This document shows, one piece after another, positions 17,473 through 25,287 of a stretch of DNA of 64,000 bases (the first letter of the stretch is position 1; every line of letters begins with the position of its first letter). Both the position numbers and the translations under genes were made by a program. The notes under the pieces were generated by a model. It was not told where the DNA came from. It made no database searches and saw only the letters and a program-made list of their open reading frames with translations. The DNA comes from Pontibacter liquoris (GTDB lineage Bacteria; Bacteroidota; Bacteroidia; Cytophagales; Hymenobacteraceae): the NCBI RefSeq assembly GCF_022758235.1, contig NZ_JALEBG010000001.1, positions 744,001-808,000 on the forward strand. The letters run 5' to 3'.

Positions 17473-17503
17473 TTTGTTTTCATGAACTATGTACGTACAT
17501 TTG
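17473..17503 (+). promoter_or_regulatory. Bacteroidota-type promoter for the yceI-nitroreductase-pirin group
   Basis: TTTG at 17473-17476 and TACATTTG at 17496-17503 are separated by exactly 19 bp, matching the known Bacteroidota consensus TTTG-N19-TAnnTTTG. Transcription would start near 17508, giving a leader of about 125 nt before the YceI ATG at 17636. Confidence 0.8.
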
Positions 17504-17635
17504 ATGTATATACATATAAATAATCTTCCTTCCCGGATCGGTATAACAAAGCAGCAATCAGCACAGCTCGTGTTATGCGTCAGGTCCGAAGGCAGCTCTA
17601 AGAAAGTATAGCAGAACAAAAAAACGACACAACCT

Positions 17636-18184
17636 ATGAATCCATCAACAGAAACAAAGTCAATCTGGACCGTCGATCAAAGCCATTCTCAAATTAAGTT
17701 TGCCATTCGTCACATGCTGATCTCAGAAGTAGAAGGCAATTTTGGCGATTTTACTCTCGAAGTTACTTCTTCCGGCGAGGACTTTTCAGATGCCGCAGCC
17801 GAGGTAACCATCCAGGTGGCCAGCATCACCACCGGCAATACCGACCGCGACAACCACCTCCGTGCCAATGACTTTTTTGATGTGGCCCATTACCCGGTAA
17901 TCTCCTTTAAGAGCACCAGCGTAACGCAACTCGACGAAGAAGAATTTAAGCTGACCGGTGAGCTGACCATCCGAGACGTGACCAAAGAAGTGACCCTGAA
18001 CGTGACTAAAGGAGGCGTGATCAAAGATCCGTATGGCTACACCAGAGCTGGCTTCCAGGTAGAAGGCAAAATCGATCGTTTTGACTTTGGCCTGCAGTAT
18101 AATGCCTTGATGGAAACTGGTGGCGCCATGCTGGGCAAACAGGTAAAAGTAAAAGCGCAGCTCGAACTCATCAAACAACAGTAA
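17636..18184 (+). CDS. YceI-family lipid/polyisoprenoid-binding protein
   Basis: A 182-residue single-domain protein. WTVDQSHSQIKFAIRHMLIS and VEGNFGDFTLEV are the YceI start, and NHLRANDFFDVAHYPVISF, LTGELTIRDVTKEV and RAGFQVEGKIDRFDFGL are its typical strands. YceI folds as a lipocalin-like barrel that can hold an isoprenoid. There is no signal peptide, so this member stays in the cytoplasm, as is common for YceI proteins linked to oxidoreductases. It shares the promoter at 17473 and is followed 69 bp later by the nitroreductase gene. Its role is probably in quinone or redox stress, by context. Confidence 0.93.
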   Translation: MNPSTETKSIWTVDQSHSQIKFAIRHMLISEVEGNFGDFTLEVTSSGEDFSDAAAEVTIQVASITTGNTDRDNHLRANDFFDVAHYPVISFKSTSVTQLDEEEFKLTGELTIRDVTKEVTLNVTKGGVIKDPYGYTRAGFQVEGKIDRFDFGLQYNALMETGGAMLGKQVKVKAQLELIKQQ

Positions 18185-18253
18185 GCAAGACTGAGTAAAC
18201 CTTATCGTAAGGCACATTGCCTGAAGAGAAAGGTATAAACAGTAACCCTGGCC

Positions 18254-18865
18254 ATGATGGAAGCGATGCAAGTACACGAATTGATCCGTAACAGACGCAG
18301 TACAAGAGCCTACAGTGAAAAACCTTTACCGGCTGAGGCCCTCCAGGCATTATTTGAAGCTGCCCGCTGGGCGCCATCGGCCATGAACGAGCAGCCCTGG
18401 CGTTTCGTTTACGCCGATAAAGAGCAGCAACCCGAAGCATACCAGGCCATGCTGGCCTCGCTGGCCGAAGGCAACCGCATCTGGGCGCAACATGCCCCGG
18501 TGCTGCTGCTAACGGTAGCTAAAATGAATTTCGGCGATACGGAAAATGCCTATGCCCATGCCTGGCATGATGTGGGTCTGGCCACAGGTAACCTGCTGGC
18601 GCAGGCCACCGAGCTGGGGCTTTATGTGCATCTGATGGGTGGTTTCTCTGCTGCCAAAGCAATAGAATCACTGCATTTGCCAGCTGGCTACCAGCCCGTG
18701 CTGATGGCTACCATCGGCTATCTGGGTGATATAGAACAACTGCCGGATAATTTAAAAGCCCGCGAAGTGGCGCCACGCATCCGCAAGCCGCTCAGCGAGG
18801 TGGTGTATGCCGGCAGCTGGGGCAATAACGCATTTACAATAGAAGGAAAAACAAATGAGCAATAA
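18254..18865 (+). CDS. Nitroreductase-family FMN-dependent oxidoreductase
   Basis: A 203-residue protein. IRNRRSTRAYSEKPL (11-25) is the FMN-phosphate-binding start, AARWAPSAMNEQPWRFVY the conserved second flavin segment, and HDVGLATGNLLAQATELGLY the dimer helix. The C-terminal RIRKPLSEVVY resembles the family end. It would reduce quinones, nitro compounds or enones with NAD(P)H. The 3' end overlaps the pirin gene by 11 bp, so the two are translationally coupled. ATG at 18254 chosen; Met2 or Met5 are possible alternatives. Confidence 0.92.
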   Translation: MMEAMQVHELIRNRRSTRAYSEKPLPAEALQALFEAARWAPSAMNEQPWRFVYADKEQQPEAYQAMLASLAEGNRIWAQHAPVLLLTVAKMNFGDTENAYAHAWHDVGLATGNLLAQATELGLYVHLMGGFSAAKAIESLHLPAGYQPVLMATIGYLGDIEQLPDNLKAREVAPRIRKPLSEVVYAGSWGNNAFTIEGKTNEQ

Positions 18866-19568
18866 AATAATTGATAGAGCGAGCTCCCGGGGCCATGCCA
18901 ACCACGGCTGGTTAAACTCGCACCACACCTTTAGCTTTGCCCGCTACTATAACCCGCAACGCATGGGTTTTGGCTTGCTGCGGGTCATCAACGACGACGA
19001 AGTAGCGCCGGGCATGGGCTTTGGCGCGCACCCGCACGATAACATGGAGATCATCTCTATTCCATTGGCCGGCGCCCTGGAACACCAGGACAGCACTGGT
19101 ACCAAGGAGGTTATCCGCACCAACGATGTACAGATCATGTCGGCTGGCCGTGGACTTACGCACTCGGAGTATAACCACTCTAAAACAGAGAAGGTGAAAT
19201 TTCTGCAGATCTGGGTGTTGCCCAAGGAGCAAAACATTGAACCCCGTTATGCCCAGAAAACTTTTCAGCCCGAAGACCGCCAGAACAAATTGCAGGTGGT
19301 GGTATCGCCTGATAAAAATGGCGAAGGAGTCTGGATCAATCAGGATGCCTGGTTCTCATTGGGTACACTGAAAGAGGGCTTTTCGGAAGACTACAAGATC
19401 CATAAACCAGGCAACGGCCTGTACGCCCTGGTGCTGGAAGGCAACGTGGAGATCGATGGCGAAAAACTGAACAGACGCGATGGCATTGGCCTATCTGAAA
19501 CCGATATGATCTCCATCAAAGCTAGTTCGGATGCCGAGCTGCTGCTGATGGAAGTACCGATGAATTAA
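18855..19568 (+). CDS. Pirin-family bicupin protein
   Basis: A 237-residue protein. The N-terminal cupin shows the pirin metal site: His59 and His61 in GAHPHDNMEI, His103 and Glu105 in GLTHSEYNHS. ASSRGHANHGWLNSHHTFSF is the classic pirin opening, and FLQIWVLPKE closes the first cupin. Bacterial pirins bind iron or other metals, and some have quercetin-dioxygenase activity or modulate enzymes. It overlaps the nitroreductase gene by 11 bp and ends in a strong terminator, making the third gene of a redox group. Confidence 0.94.
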   Translation: MSNKIIDRASSRGHANHGWLNSHHTFSFARYYNPQRMGFGLLRVINDDEVAPGMGFGAHPHDNMEIISIPLAGALEHQDSTGTKEVIRTNDVQIMSAGRGLTHSEYNHSKTEKVKFLQIWVLPKEQNIEPRYAQKTFQPEDRQNKLQVVVSPDKNGEGVWINQDAWFSLGTLKEGFSEDYKIHKPGNGLYALVLEGNVEIDGEKLNRRDGIGLSETDMISIKASSDAELLLMEVPMN

Positions 19569-19615
19569 AAGCCTTACTGCTTTCCAATGGCCTTTATTTC
19601 ATATGCTTATAGTAT

Positions 19616-19652
19616 AGCAAAGCCCCGGCAGCTGCCGGGGCTTTGCTTTTTT
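19616..19652. terminator. Bidirectional terminator between the pirin and TIGR02117-type genes
   Basis: AGCAAAGCCCCGGCAGCTGC is followed by its own complement; the whole 19616-19647 is a perfect 32-bp palindrome with T6 on the plus side. It serves convergent transcripts, and the minus-strand gene's stop lies at its edge. Confidence 0.88.
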
Positions 19653-20323
19653 CAGGGCCTGGGCAAGTGCCGCATCACGGCAAACGGGAGCGGTGCCCAC
19701 AATGCCGTGCGTACACCGGCCGCTTTCAGGCCCCTGTTCACCCAGTTGTTGCAATTGTTAAAGAGGAAGAACCTGCCTCTGGCTTCATAGAAATTATCCT
19801 GGTCGGTATACCCAACCCCCGGCATAAGTATAAAACGGCCATTTTGCTGCTGAAACGAGTGGGTGATGTAGGTAACAAGCTGTTGGTACTGGGCCGGCGA
19901 AAGCTGCAACCGGCGCTGCCTTTTGCCAGGCGCCAGCCGGCCCCGCAGGTAAGCCACGTGCAGGGCAGAGGGTGTGGGCCACAATGCAGCCGAAATGGCC
20001 ACATCCGGCGTCAGGTCTTTCCATTCCGGCGTTTCCACGTAAAAACGGCGGTCGCCCCAACCAAACGACAGGTAGGTATAAGTGCTGTCGGCGCCGGCAA
20101 ACTGGTAGAGCGGTAAGCGCTGCCGCCAGTCGATGTCCGGGGTTTTAACCGGCACCACTAGGTCGGTGTGCACGCCGTTAGAAATGACAAAGATCTCCAC
20201 GCCACCTGCTGTTTGTGCATAGCCCCTGTTTACGGGTATACTTGTCAGCAGCAGGCCCGCCACACACAACAGCAGCAGCATACTTATACTTGCCAGGCAC
20301 CCGCCCCGGTAGTTTGTCCGCAT
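19652..20323 (-). CDS. TIGR02117 / DUF2459-family membrane-anchored protein
   Basis: A 223-residue protein with one N-terminal hydrophobic segment (about 13-30) and a periplasm-facing domain. ISNGVHTDLVVPV, YLSFGWGDRRFYVETPEW and the FNNCNNWVNRGLKAAGV block are the conserved parts of the family; the NCNNW Cys and the VHTD His suggest a papain-like (NlpC/P60-related) active site, though that is inference. The function is unknown; one old label is urease-associated protein. It stands alone on the minus strand. Confidence 0.85.
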   Translation of the reverse strand: MRTNYRGGCLASISMLLLLCVAGLLLTSIPVNRGYAQTAGGVEIFVISNGVHTDLVVPVKTPDIDWRQRLPLYQFAGADSTYTYLSFGWGDRRFYVETPEWKDLTPDVAISAALWPTPSALHVAYLRGRLAPGKRQRRLQLSPAQYQQLVTYITHSFQQQNGRFILMPGVGYTDQDNFYEARGRFFLFNNCNNWVNRGLKAAGVRTALWAPLPFAVMRHLPRP

Positions 20324-20434
20324 ACGTAGTTTGCTATCCTGGTTGCGTAGGTATAGCCCCTAAGAAAACGTAATCTTCCGCCGGAAGGATCAGGTGATGT
20401 ATGGATTGCCTTTCTGCTAGCGCGCAGTGGTCTT

Positions 20435-21244
20435 TTATTCTCTTGTGAAGGTGGTAAGGTATGAGACGGTAGGGCTCACCTGTTGCTTCCATACCATCGT
20501 ATCGTCTGTCACCGAAACGATCTCATACGAGTAAGCGGTCGTGGTACCCTCCCGGTAAAGCGTATATTCCAGGTATGTTTTTTCCGCTTCGTCTCTGAAC
20601 GTGTACTCCGTCATCGAATTTTCCGGGTTTTCTGTTGCCCAGTATATAACCAGGTATTCCGGTTCAATTTCATAGCTGCTGATCTGGTTCGTTACGCCTT
20701 CTGTTTTCAGGATGTTTCCAGCCGCATCATAAGTTACCCGGGTCGTGGTATCCGTGTCCCAGAAGCCGGTTATTTTGCTTTCCAACGGATGTTTGATCAT
20801 TTTCCGGAAAGAAAGCCTGAAATGCTCGTCCTGGTTTAAGTCAGATAGCGCGGCCAGGCTATCGGTCATTTCCCAGGTCATACTGCTATCCGTAATAGCG
20901 GTTATTTCATACTTTGCGTACCCATTTATATTATCAATCCATTCTATATAATTCCTGTTGCCGCTTTTCGTAATTGTATATCTTCCGCCTCCCTGGTCAT
21001 GGCCTTCCACATTATAATAGATGGAGAGGATTTCCGGTTTGATGTGATAAACGGTATACGTGATGGGATGCGTCGTTTCTTTGTTATCTGCATCGATCGT
21101 GATACGTTCATAGTTACGCCAGTCACCGATGAGCAGCTCACTTATGGGCTTTTCCGGGTCTGGTAAGGGCACTTCCTCATCAGGCTTCTGGCAGCCGGCC
21201 AGCAGTAGCAAAAACAACATCGGAAGCAAATACAGGTTTTTCAT
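20435..21244 (-). CDS. Paralogous two-domain lipoprotein, array member A
   Basis: A protein of about 269 residues (two adjacent ATGs, 21242-21247, are equally possible). A lipobox LLLLAGC near residue 19 is followed by a Pro/Asp-rich linker (DEEVPLPDPEKP), then two similar lipocalin-like beta domains of about 110-120 residues. Domain 1 ends with YEITAITDSSMTWEMTDSL; domain 2 starts GFWDTDTTTRVTYDAAGNIL and ends YEIVSVTDDTMVWKQ. The repeated SxTDxxMxW motif closes each domain. No catalytic motif is seen. The product should be anchored at the cell envelope. It is the most divergent of the four array members. Confidence 0.85.
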   Translation of the reverse strand: MKNLYLLPMLFLLLLAGCQKPDEEVPLPDPEKPISELLIGDWRNYERITIDADNKETTHPITYTVYHIKPEILSIYYNVEGHDQGGGRYTITKSGNRNYIEWIDNINGYAKYEITAITDSSMTWEMTDSLAALSDLNQDEHFRLSFRKMIKHPLESKITGFWDTDTTTRVTYDAAGNILKTEGVTNQISSYEIEPEYLVIYWATENPENSMTEYTFRDEAEKTYLEYTLYREGTTTAYSYEIVSVTDDTMVWKQQVSPTVSYLTTFTRE

Positions 21245-21428
21245 CATGGTTAAGCAGCTTTAAATAATGAAATACTATGTACGGTAAATTAAATTTTAAG
21301 GATTGCTTAAGTGTAAACAATGCTTTAATAAGTATAATTTGCGTTTAGGTGAGGTCGTGAATCAGAAAGGTAGCGACAGGTGAAATCGCCATGAGCAGGT
21401 GAAAAAGGGGCTTTAAAGGAGTAGCAAC

Positions 21429-21470
21429 AAAAACAGCAACGGGAGGTCCTGGCCTCCCGTTGCTGTTTTT
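21429..21470 (-). terminator. Terminator of lipoprotein array member B
   Basis: A near-perfect stem at 21429-21470 (AAAAACAGCAACGGGAGG pairing with its complement around a 6-nt loop) that gives T5 on either strand, 30 bp after the stop of the gene at 21501. Confidence 0.85.
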
Positions 21471-21500
21471 AGGGCTTTATAAGCCTAAAGTTTACCTCAC

Positions 21501-22277
21501 CTACTTTCTACGCAAGGCAATGATATAGGCTACTGTGGCGCTTTCGGTACTTTTCCAGACCATTTTATCGCCGGTTACCGAAAGGATTTCATTTGTGATC
21601 ATGGTTGGGTGATCTTCGTCGTTGTACGAAAGGAAGGTCTTGCCACTTATGTCCTTCAACAACCAATCCCCATAGGCATACTCCCTGCCTGACTCCGTCA
21701 GGGGGAAAAACACCGTGCACCAGTCAATTTCGAATTCAAAGCCCCTGGTTTGGTTGGCAACTTTCTCTTCTTTCACAACATTGCCAGCTGCGTTGTATGT
21801 CACTTTTGTGGTTTTGGCGGTGTCCCAGAAGCCGGTTATTTTATCTTCCAGCGGATGTTTAACTCTTTTTTTGAACTGTAGTTGATGTGGTTTAGTATCT
21901 TCAAACCATAACCGGGCAAGGCTATCGGATACTTCCCATGTCATGGCGCTGTCCGAAATGGAAGTGATCTGGTAAATCTGATACAAAGCATTCAGGTCAT
22001 TCAGTTCGATATACGTTTTGCCTCCGCTTTGCTTCAAAGTATAATCAGCTCCGCCTTCATTCATACCCATGGGGTCCGTAAGTGTAGTGATGACCTTATC
22101 TGTAATGTCATACCTGGAATAGGCATTACTGGAGGCTTTATACCAACTTCCCTTTATGAGCTCGCTTACCGGCTTTTGCGGTTGTGGTTTTGGAAAATCA
22201 ACATCATCGTTTGGTTCCTGGCACCCGGTAATCAGGAGAGGAAGCATAAGGAGCAGTAGTAAAAGTTTGTTTTTCAT
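21501..22277 (-). CDS. Paralogous two-domain lipoprotein, array member B
   Basis: A 258-residue protein built like its neighbours: MKNKLLLLLLMLPLLITGC (lipobox Cys near 19), linker DDVDFPKPQPQKP, domain 1 ending ITSISDSAMTWEVSDSLARL, and domain 2 from FWDTAKTTKVTYNAAGNVV to ILSVTGDKMVWKSTESATVA. Domain 1 is shorter than in other copies (no QETTNP-type strand pair after the linker). It has its own terminator and a 198-bp upstream gap, so each array member appears to be a separate transcription unit. Function unknown; lipocalin-like ligand binding is only a guess from strand pattern. Confidence 0.85.
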   Translation of the reverse strand: MKNKLLLLLLMLPLLITGCQEPNDDVDFPKPQPQKPVSELIKGSWYKASSNAYSRYDITDKVITTLTDPMGMNEGGADYTLKQSGGKTYIELNDLNALYQIYQITSISDSAMTWEVSDSLARLWFEDTKPHQLQFKKRVKHPLEDKITGFWDTAKTTKVTYNAAGNVVKEEKVANQTRGFEFEIDWCTVFFPLTESGREYAYGDWLLKDISGKTFLSYNDEDHPTMITNEILSVTGDKMVWKSTESATVAYIIALRRK

Positions 22278-22436
22278 CCATTAAATAGTATTAGTATTTA
22301 AGTGTTAATTGTTTTAAAGGAGCTGTTTTGGTAGGCAGTGGAAATGTTATACTATGTCTCTGATGTAGCCAGCCCTTTGCTTTTTTATTTCCACTTACAT
22401 ATGCAGGCAGCTTTTAAGTTGCTTCAAAGAAGTATA

Positions 22437-22471
22437 AACAATAAGGGGGGCTGCTAACTCCCCTTATTGTT
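22437..22471 (-). terminator. Terminator of lipoprotein array member C
   Basis: A 12-bp stem, AACAATAAGGGG with CCCCTTATTGTT, and an 11-nt loop, a few bases after the stop of the gene at 22476. An AAGTATAA heptamer-plus-one flanks it. Confidence 0.75.
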
Positions 22472-22475
22472 GAAG

Positions 22476-23642
22476 TTACTTGCTGCGGGTTAGCACAATG
22501 GTGCCACCATACGTGTTTTCGCCGTAGCCAGGCAAGAAAGGAAGATCATCCGCCGGCACCAGGGTCATGCTGTTATCCGACAGTTTGGTTACCTCATAGT
22601 TGTTCCTGGAGGCATCATCGTCCAGGTAGGAGAAGTATGTTTTGCCCTCCCGTTCGATTACAAAGTATGGGCCGCCCGCTACAACATCATGGTCCGGTGT
22701 GGTGTAAATTTCGAAGTTGCTGCCGTAAAATGCATAGTGCAAGCCACCCGGAAAGGCGGGGTCATCTTGTATCCATTCTCCTATCATTTTTGCGGCTTTC
22801 GACCCATCGGGAGGCGCCAGGTTGTCGACTTTTGTGAACTCAGTGATGTACGCTATGGTAGCACTTTCCTTTCGCTCCCATGTCATACGATTTTCTGAGA
22901 GGCTGGTCAGTTTTACTTGTAAGGCCACGTCATTTGTAGCAGGGGATTTAAGGGTGAGGGTTGTGCTATTAAGGCCTTCGTCTAACGTATAGTTGTACCC
23001 CGCGTCAATTTTATCATTATTCCAGTCAACGAAAACCGCTTTATCTGATGAAACGATCTGCAATGCATTCACCTCGTTGGCTGCTGCCTTTCTGCTAACC
23101 ACATTGCCGGCAGCATTATAGGTTACTTTCGTCGTTTTGCTGGGGCTCCAGTTCCCTGTAATCTTATACTCTGGCGTTGTCTCCAGCCTTCTGAACTTTA
23201 ATATAAAGTGCTCGCCCTGATGCGCATCAGACAATTGTGAGAGGCTGTCGGTCAGCTCCCATAACATCGTGCTATCTGTAATGGAGGTAATCTCATACGT
23301 CGTATTTCCCTCATTGGCAGTGCCAAACGCAATGTAGTCCTTGCCACCGCTTCGCGTTAACGTATATGCGCCACCTTGTGCATCGTGCCCATCAGGACTG
23401 GAAAGTATATATAAATCATGCTCGTCGAACTGCCACCTGTTATAATATTTGTTATCATGCGTGGTTTCATTGCCGTTCTGATCTATATCGATTCTGGCAG
23501 ATTGTACCCATTCTCCCTGTATGAGCTCGCTTACCGGCTTTTGGGGTTCAGGCTTTGGAAAATCAACATCATCATCAGGATCCTGGCACCCGGCCAGCAG
23601 GAGGGGTAGAAAGAAAAGGAGGAGTAAAAGTTTGTTATTCAT
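22476..23642 (-). CDS. Paralogous three-domain lipoprotein, array member C
   Basis: At 388 residues it is the longest copy. After the lipobox LPLLLAGC and linker DDDVDFPKPEPQKPVSEL, it has domain 1 (ending ITSITDSTMLWELTDSLSQL), domain 2 (NWSPSKTTKVTYNAAGNVV to LTSLSENRMTWERKESATIA) and a third domain starting KAAKMIGEWIQDDPAFPG and ending VTKLSDNSMTLVPADDLPF. The same S-x-(T/N)-M-T closing motif recurs three times, showing an internal domain gain. The signal peptide and linker are almost identical at DNA level to member D, pointing to recent duplication or gene conversion. A CAAAAGTA (TACTTTTG on the coding strand) 53 bp upstream could be its -7 element. Confidence 0.86.
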   Translation of the reverse strand: MNNKLLLLLFFLPLLLAGCQDPDDDVDFPKPEPQKPVSELIQGEWVQSARIDIDQNGNETTHDNKYYNRWQFDEHDLYILSSPDGHDAQGGAYTLTRSGGKDYIAFGTANEGNTTYEITSITDSTMLWELTDSLSQLSDAHQGEHFILKFRRLETTPEYKITGNWSPSKTTKVTYNAAGNVVSRKAAANEVNALQIVSSDKAVFVDWNNDKIDAGYNYTLDEGLNSTTLTLKSPATNDVALQVKLTSLSENRMTWERKESATIAYITEFTKVDNLAPPDGSKAAKMIGEWIQDDPAFPGGLHYAFYGSNFEIYTTPDHDVVAGGPYFVIEREGKTYFSYLDDDASRNNYEVTKLSDNSMTLVPADDLPFLPGYGENTYGGTIVLTRSK

Positions 23643-23784
23643 GTGCTTGTACGTTTTTGTTTCATCTTTTGTGCATTAGCTGATACTCGCTAAACAAAAG
23701 TATATAACATCTAAGAGTAGCAGGATTTTAATGGAGTTTGCGTATTATACTTCAGCATACAAGGAATTATACTTGCAATCAGAT

Positions 23785-23827
23785 AAAAGAAGGGCAGGAT
23801 GTCTGGTGATAATCCTGCCCTTCTTTT
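23785..23827 (-). terminator. Terminator of lipoprotein array member D
   Basis: A 16-bp perfect stem (23785-23800 with 23812-23827; AAAAGAAGGGCAGGAT) with an 11-nt loop, ending in T4 on either strand, just after the stop at 23838. Confidence 0.85.
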
Positions 23828-23837
23828 GGGCTCGCTG

Positions 23838-24668
23838 CTATTGTCTGCTTAGTTCGATAATATACGAGACCGTTGGGCTCTCTTTCCGCTCCCAAACCAT
23901 CTTATCGTCTGTAACAGAAATCACTTGATTGATGATCATAGTGGTGTAGTCTTCACTATCATACTCCAGGTATGTTTTGCCCTCTCTGTCTTTCAAAATC
24001 CAGGAGGCTTCATAATAGTCAGCATCTGGCTCATTTTGCGGTGGGTAAATTTCTGCTATATCAATTTCAAAGTTAAAGAGACGGTTTTGATTGGAGGAAC
24101 CTTCCTTTTTAATAATATTGCCTGCCGCATCGTACGTTACTTTAATAGTAGAATCAACATTCCAGAATCCCCCAATTATTTTATCTTCCAGCGGATGTTT
24201 AACTCTCCTTTTGAATGTCATTTTAAAATGTTCAGACAATGGGTAAGGTGGCGGATTCTCAGCCCATAGCTGTGAAAGGCTGTCGGTAACTTCCCAGGTC
24301 ATCGAACTGTCATTGATAGAGGTTATCTCATAAATTTCATAGAGAGACCTATTATAAAGTTCAAGATAAGTTTTACCTCCGCTTTCCTTAAGCATGTAAT
24401 CTCCTCCTCCCGAATCATGTCCTGTGGGATCATAGTAGATTTGGATATAATCTTCCTCAATATTGTATCTGGTATTTCTAGGATTCGTTGTTTCTTGGCC
24501 AGCGGGATCAATATTTATAATCTCCTTAAGATACCAATCGTCCTTTATGAGCTCACTTACAGGCTTTGGGGGCTCCGGAGTTGGGAAATCAACATCATCA
24601 TCAGGATCCTGGCACCCGGCCAGCAGGAGGGGTAGAAAGAAAAGCAGGAGTAAAAGTTTGTTTTTCAT
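23838..24668 (-). CDS. Paralogous two-domain lipoprotein, array member D
   Basis: A 276-residue protein starting at the ATG 24666-24668 (a TTG precedes it). MKNKLLLLLFFLPLLLAGC gives the lipobox; linker DPDDDVDFPTPEPPKP; domain 1 ends ITSINDSSMTWEVTDSLSQL; domain 2 runs from GFWNVDSTIKVTYDAAGNII to VISVTDDKMVWERKESPTVS. Its 5' end matches member C nearly base for base, while the rest has diverged. Predicted envelope lipoprotein of unknown function. It is preceded by a gap holding a 24-bp perfect hairpin and the decayed fifth copy. Confidence 0.86.
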   Translation of the reverse strand: MKNKLLLLLFFLPLLLAGCQDPDDDVDFPTPEPPKPVSELIKDDWYLKEIINIDPAGQETTNPRNTRYNIEEDYIQIYYDPTGHDSGGGDYMLKESGGKTYLELYNRSLYEIYEITSINDSSMTWEVTDSLSQLWAENPPPYPLSEHFKMTFKRRVKHPLEDKIIGGFWNVDSTIKVTYDAAGNIIKKEGSSNQNRLFNFEIDIAEIYPPQNEPDADYYEASWILKDREGKTYLEYDSEDYTTMIINQVISVTDDKMVWERKESPTVSYIIELSRQ

Positions 24669-24829
24669 CAATCAGATAAGTTTTAGTGTTTAACCATGAA
24701 TTGCTGTACGGGATGTTCTTTCAAGGGTTGTTGGAAAAATCATACTTTGTCTTTGATGTGGCTTGCCTGCCTTCCACGAGCCTTATATTTTTGATGGCCA
24801 AATACTTTGGCAGCTTAAAACTTGTCTAA

Positions 24830-24883
24830 CCAGGTATAAACAGCAGCGGCAGGCCAGTGCCTGCCGCTGCTGTTTATACCTGG
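24830..24883 (-). terminator. Long perfect hairpin between array member D and the decayed copy
   Basis: Arms 24830-24853 and 24860-24883 are perfectly complementary over 24 bp with a 6-nt loop. The outer half reads CCAGGTATAAACAGC. It sits 4 bp past the last stop of the pseudogene on the minus strand, where the terminator of that copy would be expected, but it lacks a long T run. Confidence 0.7.
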
Positions 24884-24886
24884 TAA

Positions 24887-25185
24887 CTATTGCTCTATGG
24901 ATAACTTCTCTTTGATACAGAGGTTATTAGTATAAGTATTTTTGGCGAAGGCATCCGCTAAGGCGGCCAGGATTTCGTTCATTCCCCAGTTCATTTGAGT
25001 GTCTATGAGGGATGATTCCATACTTCATCTATTCTATCTATCCTATCGATAATTTCAATGTAGTGTTAGCCGCCATCTTCGGGCAGGGTATAAGCGCCGC
25101 TGTAATTATTATAGTGATCCGGGTTGAGCTGATAACCGGCAAAATACGAGCACATTATTCAGAATAGGATGAATTTTGTGGTAGG
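24887..25185 (-). pseudogene. Decayed fifth copy of the array lipoprotein (domain 1 remnant)
   Basis: Translating the minus strand gives two out-of-register pieces of the family's first domain. About 25140-25030: NPDHYNNYSGAYTLPEDGG, stop, HYIEIID, which aligns with the GHDxGGGRYTxxxSGxxNYIEWID region of the intact copies. From 25021 to 24887 in another frame: SSLIDTQMNWGMNEILAALAD, which aligns with TAITDSSMTWEMTDSLAALSD of member A. So at least one in-frame stop and one frameshift separate recognisable segments. Signal peptide and domain 2 are not found. The 24-bp hairpin follows where the other copies have their terminators. Confidence 0.65.
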
Positions 25186-25287
25186 CGCGTTTCCACACCT
25201 GGCAATACTTGCCTAAGTCACCATTTTTGCGCAGATTGGGACTTAATCGATCGCTTTACTTTTAAGCACTTTCACAATCCTAAACCT

